From: GCA-2705995 sp048267965
Lineage (GTDB): Bacteria; Bacteroidota; Bacteroidia; Flavobacteriales_G; Salibacteraceae
NCBI GenBank assembly: GCA_048267965.1
Contig: JBLWWK010000004.1
Coordinates: 1-64,000, forward strand
DNA length: 64,000 bases
Direction of reading: 5' to 3'
Part shown: positions 8,728-17,141 of the stretch, piece by piece
How positions within the stretch are numbered: the first letter of the stretch is position 1
Layout: every line of letters begins with the position of its first letter
The notes under the pieces: generated by a model
What the model was told of the DNA's origin: nothing
The model's database searches: none
The model's input: the letters and a program-made list of their open reading frames with translations, nothing else
Program-made: the position numbers and the translations under genes

Positions 8728-10629
8728 CTAGTACGCTCTTTCGTTATTTCCTTCTACAAAGTTCATAAAAGCCTTGTTCACTACTCTGTTTCCGCCAGGT
8801 GTTGGGTAATCTCCACTGAAATACCAATCTCCTTGATTATGCGGGCAAGCTTCTTTTAAACCGTCTAAGCTTTGATAAATAATTTTCACTTCTGCTTCCA
8901 TTCCTTTAGGAGTAAGTAGCTCAGCAATTTTATCAGAAATCTGTTGGTCAGTAAACGGTTCGTAAATAGCTTTCACATAATTCTTCATGTGCTTAGAGTC
9001 AACATTAATTTGCTCTTTACATTGTTGATACACATCTTGAATTAATTGCTCTTTACCTGCATCTTTTAACAACTCGATTGCTGCTCTAAAGGCAATAAAA
9101 TCGCCCATTTTAGCCATATCGATTCCATAACAATCTGGAAAACGAATTTGTGGAGCAGAACTTACCACCACAATCTTTTTGGGGTGTAAACGATCTAAAA
9201 TTCTAAGAATACTTTGCTTAAGCGTTGTACCTCTAACAATAGAATCATCGATAATTACTAAGGTATCTACACCGTTGTTGATGGTTCCGTAAGTAACATC
9301 GTAAACATGTGCTACTAAATCGTCACGCGCATCGTCTTGCGTAATGAAGGTTCTTAATTTTGCATCCTTAATCGCAATTTTTTCAGCTCTAGGTGTAAAC
9401 TTTAAAATCTGCTCAATTTTTTCTTGTGTAGCATCGTTCCCCAATTGTTGAATTTGCTCCACTTTCTTTTTGTTGAGTGCCTCTTCAGCAGCTTTTATCA
9501 TTCCATAGTAAGAAACCTCTGCTGTGTTGGGAATAAATGAAAACACCGTATTCTCAAAATCGTAATCGATTTCGTCTAAAATTTGAGGTGTAACATTGCG
9601 CCCGAGCTGTTGTCTCTCACGGTAAATTTCTCGATCGCTTCCTCTCGAAAAATAAATGCGCTCAAAAGAGCAGGCTAATTTTTCTTTAGGAGCCAGAATT
9701 TCCACTTCGTCTACACTTCCATCGTTTTTAGTGATGAGCGCATGCCCAGGAGTTAATTCTTTTAAATCGCTATATCGAATATTAAAGGCCGTTTGAATGG
9801 CGGGTCTTTCAGATGCCGCTACAACAATTTCATCGTCTACGTAATAATAACAAGGGCGAATTCCGTTCGGGTCTCTAAAAACAAAGCTATCTCCATGGCC
9901 AAACAATCCGCACATTACATAACCACCATCCCAATCTGACGAGGCATTTTTTAAAATCCCTTCTACATCGAGGTTATTGGCAATTTGTTGACTAATTTCT
10001 GTTTGGCTATAGCCTAAGGCATGATAATGATCGAACAATCGCTGGTTTTCTTGATCTAGAAAATGACCAATTTTTTCCATTACCGTAACGGTATCTGCCT
10101 TCTCTTTTGGGTGCTGACCAATGCTCACCATAAAATCGAACAACTCGTCTACATTGGTAAGGTTAAAATTACCCGCTACCACTAAATTTCGTGTTTTCCA
10201 GTTGTTTTGGCGTAAAAAAGGATGGCAAGCTTCAATGCTATTTTTACCATACGTTCCATAGCGCAAATGGCCTAAGAACAGCTCTCCGGTAAAACCTTCG
10301 TTCTCTTTTAACCACTCTGGATTGTGCAGTTTTTCTGGATCCGTTTTCTCAATCTCGTTAAACCGCTTGTTGATGTACTCAAACGTATCTTGAATAGGTT
10401 TTTGAGAAACAGACCGATGCCTAGAAATGTACCTAGTACCCGGCTCTGTGTCAATTTTAATGTTAGCCACACCTACACCATCTTGTCCACGATTGTGCTG
10501 TTTTTCCATTAATAAATACAGCTTGTTTAAGCCATAAAAGCTCGTGCCGTATTTTTTGTAATAATAAGAAAGTGGTTTTCGAAGACGAATAAATGCAATA
10601 CCGCATTCGTGTTTAATAGCATCACTCAT
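8728..10629 (-). CDS. purF: Amidophosphoribosyltransferase-type PurF homologue (long form)
   Basis: Class II glutamine amidotransferase fused to a phosphoribosyltransferase domain, expected to catalyse the first committed step of purine synthesis. The product is 633 residues, longer than the roughly 470-510 of typical PurF but usual for a Bacteroidota form. The nucleophile is Cys9 in KHECGIAFIRL, so eight residues must be removed to expose it, as in Bacillus-type PurF. NRGQDGVG and LGHLRYGTYG belong to the glutaminase domain, and LVIIDDSIVRGTTL is the PRPP-binding loop. Extra length lies in the region around residues 200-240 and 340-420. Many Bacteroidota carry a second, shorter PurF; whether this copy is the main enzyme cannot be judged here. 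Confidence 0.85.
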   Translation of the reverse strand: MSDAIKHECGIAFIRLRKPLSYYYKKYGTSFYGLNKLYLLMEKQHNRGQDGVGVANIKIDTEPGTRYISRHRSVSQKPIQDTFEYINKRFNEIEKTDPEKLHNPEWLKENEGFTGELFLGHLRYGTYGKNSIEACHPFLRQNNWKTRNLVVAGNFNLTNVDELFDFMVSIGQHPKEKADTVTVMEKIGHFLDQENQRLFDHYHALGYSQTEISQQIANNLDVEGILKNASSDWDGGYVMCGLFGHGDSFVFRDPNGIRPCYYYVDDEIVVAASERPAIQTAFNIRYSDLKELTPGHALITKNDGSVDEVEILAPKEKLACSFERIYFSRGSDREIYRERQQLGRNVTPQILDEIDYDFENTVFSFIPNTAEVSYYGMIKAAEEALNKKKVEQIQQLGNDATQEKIEQILKFTPRAEKIAIKDAKLRTFITQDDARDDLVAHVYDVTYGTINNGVDTLVIIDDSIVRGTTLKQSILRILDRLHPKKIVVVSSAPQIRFPDCYGIDMAKMGDFIAFRAAIELLKDAGKEQLIQDVYQQCKEQINVDSKHMKNYVKAIYEPFTDQQISDKIAELLTPKGMEAEVKIIYQSLDGLKEACPHNQGDWYFSGDYPTPGGNRVVNKAFMNFVEGNNERAY

Positions 10630-10654
10630 ACTAGAGACTCCTTCAATTAAAAGG

Positions 10655-10662
10655 CAAAAGTA
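10655..10662 (-). promoter_or_regulatory. -7 element for purF
   Basis: CAAAAGTA on the plus strand reads TACTTTTG on the minus strand, an exact TAnnTTTG -7 element 25 bases upstream of the purF ATG. A good -33 TTTG is not obvious at the expected distance, so this is a partial promoter call. Confidence 0.4.
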
Positions 10663-10726
10663 ACGCTATTGTATTTAATGTGTAACCTCTGTAGGAACCG
10701 ATTAAACACTCTATAACAAACTGAAC

Positions 10727-13051
10727 TTATAGTGTAAAACCAATACTGAGCAAAGGCTGAACTTTTGAAGAGTGTTCCCACTTCGAGAAGGCTAAGCTGA
10801 TAGGGCCAAAAAACGTCATGTAAGAAAAGCGAATACCTCCACCAAAAGCATTGTGAAAAATCTGCCCATCGTACTGTAAAAAGGTATCCTTAAAACGGCT
10901 TTCTTCGTTGTTTGTAAACGTGTTAATCCCTTCATCGAGGGTTAAAAAAGGTTGCCTCACATCAATGTAATTGGCAAAACCATCAATAAACAGCTTTTTA
11001 ACTGGCTGCCACCTCAACCCTAGTTTTCCAATGGCCAAATGCGTAGCTACTAAAGCATTTACTTCCGTTCCCCAAAACGGAACACTTCCAAAGTTTTTAG
11101 GAGAATATCCCCCTACAAAATACGAGTCGGTAACTTGAATTTGGTCGGTAGTATGCACTCCCATAAAACCACCCGTAAGCAGAGAAAGCTTGGGTGTTAA
11201 CATGCTAATCTTATCAAGAGAGATATCAAAATTGTTATACGACTCTTGCTGAAGAGGATTTGCATTTAAGAATTCATTCAGTGTGGCTTGGCTATTCGCT
11301 TCAATGGTTTGTTCCATATCGAAATAGAAACGCGCTCGTATATCAAGTTTTACCCCTTTGGTAGGGAAAAACTGAGAATTCATGGTATTCAGTGTGAAAA
11401 ATCCAGATAAAAAGGCACTTTGATCATTTAGTTCGCGCATAATCGAATCACCATTAACGGTGGGGCGAACCTGGTTAAACTCCTTATTGATAAACCCACC
11501 GATTGACCAGTTTACCGATGTAGTGGTTTGAATTCCGCCCGAAAACTGCATGGCGCGCATTCTAAAAATAGCATCTTGCCCATTGAAATTTCTAGCAATA
11601 AACTCGTTTTCTTGAGATGCTTTTGCCCTTGCTACCAGCGCTACATCTTGCTTTTTACCCGTATATTGAAAATAACTCAATTCCATTTTGGGCAAGTCAG
11701 CAATATCTAACTCCGCAATAAACCTCGAATTCGGAACAATGGCATTTCTAGAAGTAAAGTTAACGGTAAGCCCGGTGCGTGTGTCGGTATCGTAATGCAA
11801 GGCGAATCTCAACTTAGCTGGCGCCACTTCTTCCACATCTAACGATAAAAAAGCGAGTGAATCTTCTTCTACTATTCTGTACCCTATCTTTTTATAATAC
11901 TGCGTTCCGTAAACAACTTCAATTCTGTTTTGCAAGTACTTATGAGTCACCCATGCTCCAGTGTCAATTTTGAGTTTCCCTAAGATAAATTCACGAGACG
12001 TTCGGTTGTTTCCGATTACTTCGATCGAATCTATGTAAAACGATTCTTTCGCTTGAATATGAGACGTGTCAATTTTCTCAACGGGCTCAAAGCTCATGTT
12101 TAAGCTATCTGCCAACTGCTTTAACTGCGGATAGTACTTTCTAGCCGTTCGCTCACCTCGAACAATAATTGAGTCTATTTTATCGAAACTATTGCTGGTT
12201 AACTCATGTAACTCAGGCTCAATCAACACTTTGCACTTACCAAACTGGTCTTGTGCATCATAAATACCCATGAGAAAGGCAGATTGTGAAAGAACCGATA
12301 CCAAACTACCCAAACTTTCTTTCGATTTAAGCTGAGCTCCTGTATACACGCCAATTACAATATCGGCTCCCATATCGATTACTTCTTGCACAGGAAAATT
12401 GCGCACTAAACCGCCATCTACCAATAATCTACCATCAATATTCACAGGTAAAAAAATGGTGGGGATACTCATACTAGCCCGAATACTTTTTACAATATTT
12501 CCGCTATCGAGCACAATAGGCGCCCCCGTTTCTAAATCGGTAGCCACACATTTAAACGGTATCGGAAATTTCGAAAAGTCTTGAACGTGATGATACGGCT
12601 GGGTTAACCGAGCAATGAGTTGTTCTAACTGATGCCCCGTTACCAATGCTCCCGGAAGTTGAAACTTGCCGTTGATTATATTTAAATCGAAAATATAACG
12701 ACCATAATAGTCTTTTTCTTCAATGGCCACACGGTTCAAATCTACCGTGTTACCCATCGTTTGGTCCCAGTTCTCATTCTTGGCAATAATCTCCATTTCG
12801 GTAGGGGTATATCCCATGCTGTAAAGGGCTCCTACCAAGCTGCCGGCACTTGTTCCCGTAATATAATCGGGTTTAATGCCCGCCTCTTCGAGCACTTTTA
12901 AAAAGCCAATGTGTGCAAAGCCTTTTGCCCCACCACCAGAAAGCACCAAGCCAATTTTAGGTCGGCCGTCTTCCTTTTTTTGAGACAAAACCTCTTGTAC
13001 CGGAATTACCAGCAGTACAAATACCAAAGCACAGAGAATGGAATTCTTCAT
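10727..13051 (-). CDS. Patatin-like phospholipase with POTRA and BamA-like barrel
   Basis: Predicted outer-membrane lipase of the PlpD-like type, 774 residues. A signal peptide covers residues 1-23. The patatin domain (about 32-230) has the oxyanion motif GGGAKG, the nucleophile Ser68 in GTSAG, and the catalytic aspartate Asp212 in VDGGLVRNFP. A POTRA-like segment around 330-400 (FYIDSIEVIGNNRTSREFI) follows, then a C-terminal Omp85-type barrel to the end, finishing with an aromatic/leucine terminus (LLSIGFTL). Such proteins resemble type Vd autotransporters, where the barrel anchors or exports the lipase. It is divergent in neighbourhood from any lipid operon, so the substrate is unknown. 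Confidence 0.9.
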   Translation of the reverse strand: MKNSILCALVFVLLVIPVQEVLSQKKEDGRPKIGLVLSGGGAKGFAHIGFLKVLEEAGIKPDYITGTSAGSLVGALYSMGYTPTEMEIIAKNENWDQTMGNTVDLNRVAIEEKDYYGRYIFDLNIINGKFQLPGALVTGHQLEQLIARLTQPYHHVQDFSKFPIPFKCVATDLETGAPIVLDSGNIVKSIRASMSIPTIFLPVNIDGRLLVDGGLVRNFPVQEVIDMGADIVIGVYTGAQLKSKESLGSLVSVLSQSAFLMGIYDAQDQFGKCKVLIEPELHELTSNSFDKIDSIIVRGERTARKYYPQLKQLADSLNMSFEPVEKIDTSHIQAKESFYIDSIEVIGNNRTSREFILGKLKIDTGAWVTHKYLQNRIEVVYGTQYYKKIGYRIVEEDSLAFLSLDVEEVAPAKLRFALHYDTDTRTGLTVNFTSRNAIVPNSRFIAELDIADLPKMELSYFQYTGKKQDVALVARAKASQENEFIARNFNGQDAIFRMRAMQFSGGIQTTTSVNWSIGGFINKEFNQVRPTVNGDSIMRELNDQSAFLSGFFTLNTMNSQFFPTKGVKLDIRARFYFDMEQTIEANSQATLNEFLNANPLQQESYNNFDISLDKISMLTPKLSLLTGGFMGVHTTDQIQVTDSYFVGGYSPKNFGSVPFWGTEVNALVATHLAIGKLGLRWQPVKKLFIDGFANYIDVRQPFLTLDEGINTFTNNEESRFKDTFLQYDGQIFHNAFGGGIRFSYMTFFGPISLAFSKWEHSSKVQPLLSIGFTL

Positions 13052-13112
13052 TTACCGCAAAGATGAACAAGAAGTTTAACTATTATTTTACGCTAACGTG
13101 TCGTTTAAGTTG

Positions 13113-14132
13113 CTAAACGAGGTCTTCTTTCTTGATATCTAGCCACTCTAACGTTGAATTACAGAAAATATCGTCTACAACGGTAGGATCCAATTCCATC
13201 TCTTCAATAAATTTCCCAATTTCTAAATCGCCCAGCGGAAAAGGATAGTCAGAACCCAAACAAACGCGCTTGCTACCCTGAAGATCAAGAATATATTGCA
13301 ACATTTTAGGATCGTGTGTAATACAATCTACCCAGAACTTTCCAAGGTATTCTCTCGGACTTTTCTCATTATCGATAGCTACCAAATCAGGTCGGCAATT
13401 AAGCCCATGCTCCACTCTACCTAAGGTAGGCAAAAAGCTACCACCAGCATGAGAAAAACAAACTCTTAAGTTAGGTAAGCGCTCTAAAACACCTCCAAAA
13501 ATAAGTGAACAAGCTGTTCGAGAAGTTTCAGCTGGCATACCCACCAACCAAGGCAACCAATATTTGCGCATCGATTCCATTCCCATCATGTTCCAAGGGT
13601 GAATCATTACCGCCAAATTGAGCCGCTCACACGCTTCAAAAATGGGAAAGAACTTCTCTTCATTGAGGTTTTCATCGTTAATATTAGAACCAATTTGAAT
13701 CCCTTTCATGCCCAATGCAGCAATGCGCTCTAATTCTTGAACGGCCAGCTCTGCATCTTGCATGGGCACGGTTCCTAACGTTAAATATTGTTTTGGATAT
13801 TTCTCAGAAAGGTTCACCAAATCATCGTTGAGAAATTGAGACAATTCGAGGCAATCTTTGCCTTTGGCCCAATAGCTAAACATTACCGGAATTGTGCAAA
13901 CCACTTGCACTTGCGTATCAAACTCGAGGTAATCTTTAATGCGTATTTCAGGATCCCAACAGTTAGGTTTGATGGTTCTAAAATACTTTTCACCTTGAAT
14001 CATGTCTGCTTTGCCATCTTCGCGGTGTTCGAGATGAATAAAATCTCCATAGCCAAACTTTTCGGCAAATTTGGGCAAGTGTTTCGGCAAGATATGCGTG
14101 TGCATATCAATTTTCAATCGTTTAGTATCCAT
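13113..14132 (-). CDS. 2-amino-3-carboxymuconate-6-semialdehyde decarboxylase (ACMSD)
   Basis: Amidohydrolase-superfamily enzyme that decarboxylates the ring-cleavage product of 3-hydroxyanthranilate, diverting it from quinolinate towards 2-aminomuconate semialdehyde. The product is 339 residues from the ATG at 14132; a GTG three codons earlier is possible. The metal-binding HTH is in KIDMHTHILPKHLP, further metal ligands are in MIHPWNMMG and SHAGGSFLPTLGR, and the aspartate is in CLGSDYPFPLG; these are family signatures. The 3-hydroxyanthranilate dioxygenase gene lies immediately upstream on the same strand with a gap of about 180 bases, which supports the specific assignment. Confidence 0.88.
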   Translation of the reverse strand: MDTKRLKIDMHTHILPKHLPKFAEKFGYGDFIHLEHREDGKADMIQGEKYFRTIKPNCWDPEIRIKDYLEFDTQVQVVCTIPVMFSYWAKGKDCLELSQFLNDDLVNLSEKYPKQYLTLGTVPMQDAELAVQELERIAALGMKGIQIGSNINDENLNEEKFFPIFEACERLNLAVMIHPWNMMGMESMRKYWLPWLVGMPAETSRTACSLIFGGVLERLPNLRVCFSHAGGSFLPTLGRVEHGLNCRPDLVAIDNEKSPREYLGKFWVDCITHDPKMLQYILDLQGSKRVCLGSDYPFPLGDLEIGKFIEEMELDPTVVDDIFCNSTLEWLDIKKEDLV

Positions 14133-14310
14133 GTGCTTCACAATATTAGTTCAGCACTCGCGGAGTTTGCTCTAGTCACGGGTTGCTTTTTACACTCAAC
14201 AACAATCTTGTTTTTGTGGGCCTTTTACACGACCAGCTACCCTTCGACCGATCGACAATCTCGATTCGAGTCGCTGAGGATTAAGTTACAAAAGTACGTT
14301 AGGTTTTTGG

Positions 14311-14841
14311 CTAATCTGTAAATCTTGTATCGGTTTCCATTACGGTTCCGCAATTCTTACAGGTTCTCATTTCTTCTGAATTGTAAAACTCTTTAAACCT
14401 GGGTAAAAAGTCTTTCTCGATATTGGTTAACGGAAAGTATGTTTCGTGCAATTTATGGTTGCAATTATCACAGAACCAAAGCAAACCATCGGTATGTTCG
14501 GGTTTTCTTACGCGCTCTACTACCAAGCCTACAGAACCTTCTGAACGAATGGGAGAATGAGGAACTTTACCGGGTAACAGAAACATTTCGCCCGCTTTAA
14601 TGGGTACTTCTACCGCTTTACCTTCTTCTTGAATTTTTACGAGAATATCGCCTTCAAGTTGAAAAAACAGCTCTTCGGTTTCGTTGTAATGGTAGTCTTT
14701 TCTAGCATTGGGCCCGCCTACAATCATTACAATATAATCGGTTCCTGCCGGATATAAATTTTTGTTGCCCACAGGTGGTTTCAGTAGGTCTCTATTTTCT
14801 TCAATCCACTTAAAGAGGTTGAACGGTTTTTGAACTGCCAT
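14311..14841 (-). CDS. 3-hydroxyanthranilate 3,4-dioxygenase
   Basis: Cupin iron enzyme that opens the ring of 3-hydroxyanthranilate in tryptophan/kynurenine breakdown. The product is 176 residues from the ATG at 14841 (start MAVQKPFNLFKW); a longer frame adds 19 unlike residues. Fe(II) ligands are visible as the histidine and glutamate in DYHYNETEELFFQ and the histidine in GKVPHSPIRSEGS. The C-terminal rubredoxin-like site has two CxxC pairs, FCDNCNHK and TCKNCGTV, typical of the bacterial enzyme. It pairs with ACMSD downstream and diverges from an SDR gene. A GTAGGAACC core lies in the short divergent intergenic region at 14888-14896. Confidence 0.93.
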   Translation of the reverse strand: MAVQKPFNLFKWIEENRDLLKPPVGNKNLYPAGTDYIVMIVGGPNARKDYHYNETEELFFQLEGDILVKIQEEGKAVEVPIKAGEMFLLPGKVPHSPIRSEGSVGLVVERVRKPEHTDGLLWFCDNCNHKLHETYFPLTNIEKDFLPRFKEFYNSEEMRTCKNCGTVMETDTRFTD

Positions 14842-14951
14842 AGTTTTCTGCTTTATTAAGGTAAAATTACAAATAGTGTTGAAAGCAGTAGGAACCAATT
14901 TTCACCAAGATGAAGAGTTTGGTTAATTTCGTTTGCAAACCCATAATAGAG

Positions 14952-15737
14952 ATGAATTTAGATTTACGCGATAAGCATGCTTTAGTTGGCGGCAGTTCAC
15001 AAGGAATTGGCTTGGCCGCTGCTTTAGAACTTGCTGAATTAGGCGCCACAGTTACTTTAATGGCTAGAAACGAAGAGAAATTGAAAAAGGCATTGGCTCA
15101 ATTGCCGCGCCCAAATAAACAATCTCACGATTATTTAGTAGCTGATTTTTCGGTTCCTACCGAGGTAAAAACAGCCATTACAGATTACGTAAAAGAAAAT
15201 CCGATTCACATCTTGGTGAACAACACAGGAGGCCCTCCTGGTGGCTTGGCCATCGATGCCGATATTAGCGAGTATTTAAGTGCTTTTCAGTTGCACTTAA
15301 TTTGTAATCAGCACTTGGCGCAAGCAACGGTTCCTTCTATGAAAGAAGCGGGGTATGGTAGAATTATAAATGTAATTTCTACTTCTGTAAAAGCGCCACT
15401 AAACGGCTTGGGAGTGTCGAACACCATTCGAGGTGCAGTAGCCAATTGGTCTAAAACCCTTGCCAACGAGTTGGGCCAGTTTAACATTACGGTAAATAAT
15501 GTTTTACCGGGCGCTACCAACACAGAAAGGTTATCTTCTATTGTGAGCAATAAAGCGCAAAAGACCGGAAAATCTGAAGATGAAGTTGCCCACGACATGG
15601 CCAATGTAGTACCGATGAAAAGAGTGGCAGAACCGCACGAAGTGGCAGCTGCTATTGCCTTTTTAGCAACGCCTGCGGCTAGCTATATTAATGGAATTAA
15701 TGTTCCGGTAGATGGCGGCAGAACGCCTTCTTTATAA
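14952..15737 (+). CDS. SDR-family oxidoreductase
   Basis: Classical short-chain dehydrogenase/reductase of 261 residues from the ATG at 14952 (MNLDLRDKHALVGG); a further upstream ATG at 14910 adds 14 unlikely residues. The cofactor motif is GGSSQGIG and the NNTGG segment is present, but the usual YxxxK catalytic tyrosine region reads VSNTIRGAVANWSKTLANE, so the tyrosine position appears to be replaced. This is a known feature of one SDR subgroup and may mean a non-standard reaction. Divergent from the 3-hydroxyanthranilate dioxygenase by 110 bases; a role in that pathway is likely by context only. A GGTTCCTACC repeat is at 15152-15161 (VPT). Confidence 0.78.
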   Translation: MNLDLRDKHALVGGSSQGIGLAAALELAELGATVTLMARNEEKLKKALAQLPRPNKQSHDYLVADFSVPTEVKTAITDYVKENPIHILVNNTGGPPGGLAIDADISEYLSAFQLHLICNQHLAQATVPSMKEAGYGRIINVISTSVKAPLNGLGVSNTIRGAVANWSKTLANELGQFNITVNNVLPGATNTERLSSIVSNKAQKTGKSEDEVAHDMANVVPMKRVAEPHEVAAAIAFLATPAASYINGINVPVDGGRTPSL

Positions 15738-15751
15738 GCACAAGTGCATAA

Positions 15752-15790
15752 AAAAAGTGCTGAAACATGGTTTCAGCACTTTTTGATTTT
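15752..15790. terminator. Bidirectional terminator after the SDR gene
   Basis: GTGCTGAAAC (15757-15766) pairs with GTTTCAGCAC (15770-15779) around ATG. The stem is extended by A5 on the left and T5 on the right, followed by more T. It lies between convergent genes. Confidence 0.88.
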
Positions 15791-15811
15791 TTTAGCTCGA
15801 TAATTTATGGG

Positions 15812-16390
15812 CTAGAGTATTTTCCAACCTACGGTAAAAACCAGCAAATCACTGTTGATATCAATTGCATCGCTTTTGTAAATTTCGTTGATGCCTACTC
15901 GATAACGAACATCAAAAACAAAAAGCGGAATATCTACCGAAGCACCCACCACGACACTTGTATAGCCATCTTCCATAATATCTTTTGATAAATCTCCCGT
16001 TTCACCTTGAATAAACGATTGCACAATGCCTGCATTTGCTCTCAGTTTCACCAATTTTAAATCGAGAAACTTGTAACCTACTAAAACAGGGATATCTAAA
16101 TTGGTATAATTGATATCGATGTTCTCTTCTGGTGCGTTTTCGTCAAATTTACCAGAAGTAGAAGCTTTTACACCCGTGAAAAGAGCTTCTGCATTAAACG
16201 ACAGCTTTTTCACTTTTACTCGAACAAAAGCTCCGCCCATAAAATTAGCGGCAGACTCTTTATCGAAATGGTCTAAATTGGTTCGAAGCACAGAATAATT
16301 GGCTCCTACCTTGGGCCCAAAATTTATGGGCAATTGTGCATAGCTGACACTTGCCAGCAGCAACGAACAGATTAAAATTGTTAAACGCAT
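15812..16390 (-). CDS. Porin-family outer-membrane protein (PorT-like barrel)
   Basis: A 192-residue secreted beta-barrel protein. The signal peptide is MRLTILICSLLLASVSYAQ. The start of the mature chain, FGPKVGANYSVLRT, and the later YTNLDIPVLVGYKF segment are characteristic of the 'outer membrane beta-barrel / PorT' family (PF13568), common in Bacteroidota. It ends FTVGWKIL. Function not predictable. It lies 55 bases downstream of where the response regulator ends on the same strand, in a separate unit convergent with the SDR gene. Confidence 0.75.
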   Translation of the reverse strand: MRLTILICSLLLASVSYAQLPINFGPKVGANYSVLRTNLDHFDKESAANFMGGAFVRVKVKKLSFNAEALFTGVKASTSGKFDENAPEENIDINYTNLDIPVLVGYKFLDLKLVKLRANAGIVQSFIQGETGDLSKDIMEDGYTSVVVGASVDIPLFVFDVRYRVGINEIYKSDAIDINSDLLVFTVGWKIL

Positions 16391-16445
16391 GGCTTAGAAT
16401 GTTTTGGTTTGATTTTTCAAAGATAGCGCTACTGGTTTACAAACC

Positions 16446-17141
16446 TTAACTTCTATCTATCAATTTAAACCCTTTACCATGAACGTTGATAATCTCTAGT
16501 TGATCGTCTTCTTTCAAGTACTTGCGAATTTTAGCAATGTACACATCCATGCTGCGAGAGTTAAAATAACTATCGTCTCCCCAAATAGCTTTAAGGGCAT
16601 AGGTGCGCTCTAAAATATCGTTTTTGTTTTGCGCTAAAATTTTAAGCAATGCATTCTCTTTAGAGGTGAGCTTTTTTTGTTCGCCATTTCTTTCGAGAAT
16701 TTGCTGATGATGATCAAAAGTGAACGATCCGATCTGGTAGGCTTTAATTTCTTCTTCTTTTAGCTCAGAATCGTTGGTTCTTTTCAGAATTGCGTTAATG
16801 CGCATAAGCAGTTCTTCCATCGAAAAAGGCTTGGTTACGTAATCGTCTCCACCTCGTTTAAAACCTTCAATGGTGTCTTCTTTCATGCTTTTGGCCGTAA
16901 GAAAAACAATGGGCACTTTGCTGTTTATTTTTCGAATATCGGTAGCGAGCGAAAAGCCATCTTTTACCGGCATCATCACATCTAAGATGCACAAATCGAA
17001 ATCTTGTTGGGTAAATTGCTCAAACCCTTCTTGTCCGTTTTCTGCTCTAACAACTTCGAAACCTTTTACTTCTAAATACTCAGATAGAATGGTGCCTAAA
17101 TTCGGATCATCTTCTACCACTAACAACTTAAACTTTCTCAT
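16446..17141 (-). CDS. OmpR-family response regulator (RprY-like)
   Basis: DNA-binding response regulator of 231 residues. Receiver domain at 1-120 with acidic pocket VVEDD, phosphoacceptor Asp54 in CILDVMMPVKDG, threonine in VFLTAKS and lysine in DYVTKPFS. The winged-helix effector domain at 135-229 has SKENALLKILAQNKNDILERT and the DNA-contact segment SRSMDVYIAKIRKYL. It overlaps the 3' end of the sensor kinase by 14 bases, so the two are coupled. The pair resembles Bacteroides RprX/RprY; target genes are not evident from the window. Confidence 0.92.
   Translation of the reverse strand: MRKFKLLVVEDDPNLGTILSEYLEVKGFEVVRAENGQEGFEQFTQQDFDLCILDVMMPVKDGFSLATDIRKINSKVPIVFLTAKSMKEDTIEGFKRGGDDYVTKPFSMEELLMRINAILKRTNDSELKEEEIKAYQIGSFTFDHHQQILERNGEQKKLTSKENALLKILAQNKNDILERTYALKAIWGDDSYFNSRSMDVYIAKIRKYLKEDDQLEIINVHGKGFKLIDRS

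Noticed and set aside
13788..14321. Long plus-strand frame of 177 residues antisense to ACMSD
   Set aside because: It lies almost wholly opposite a strongly supported gene and has Phe/Cys/His-rich composition typical of a shadow frame.
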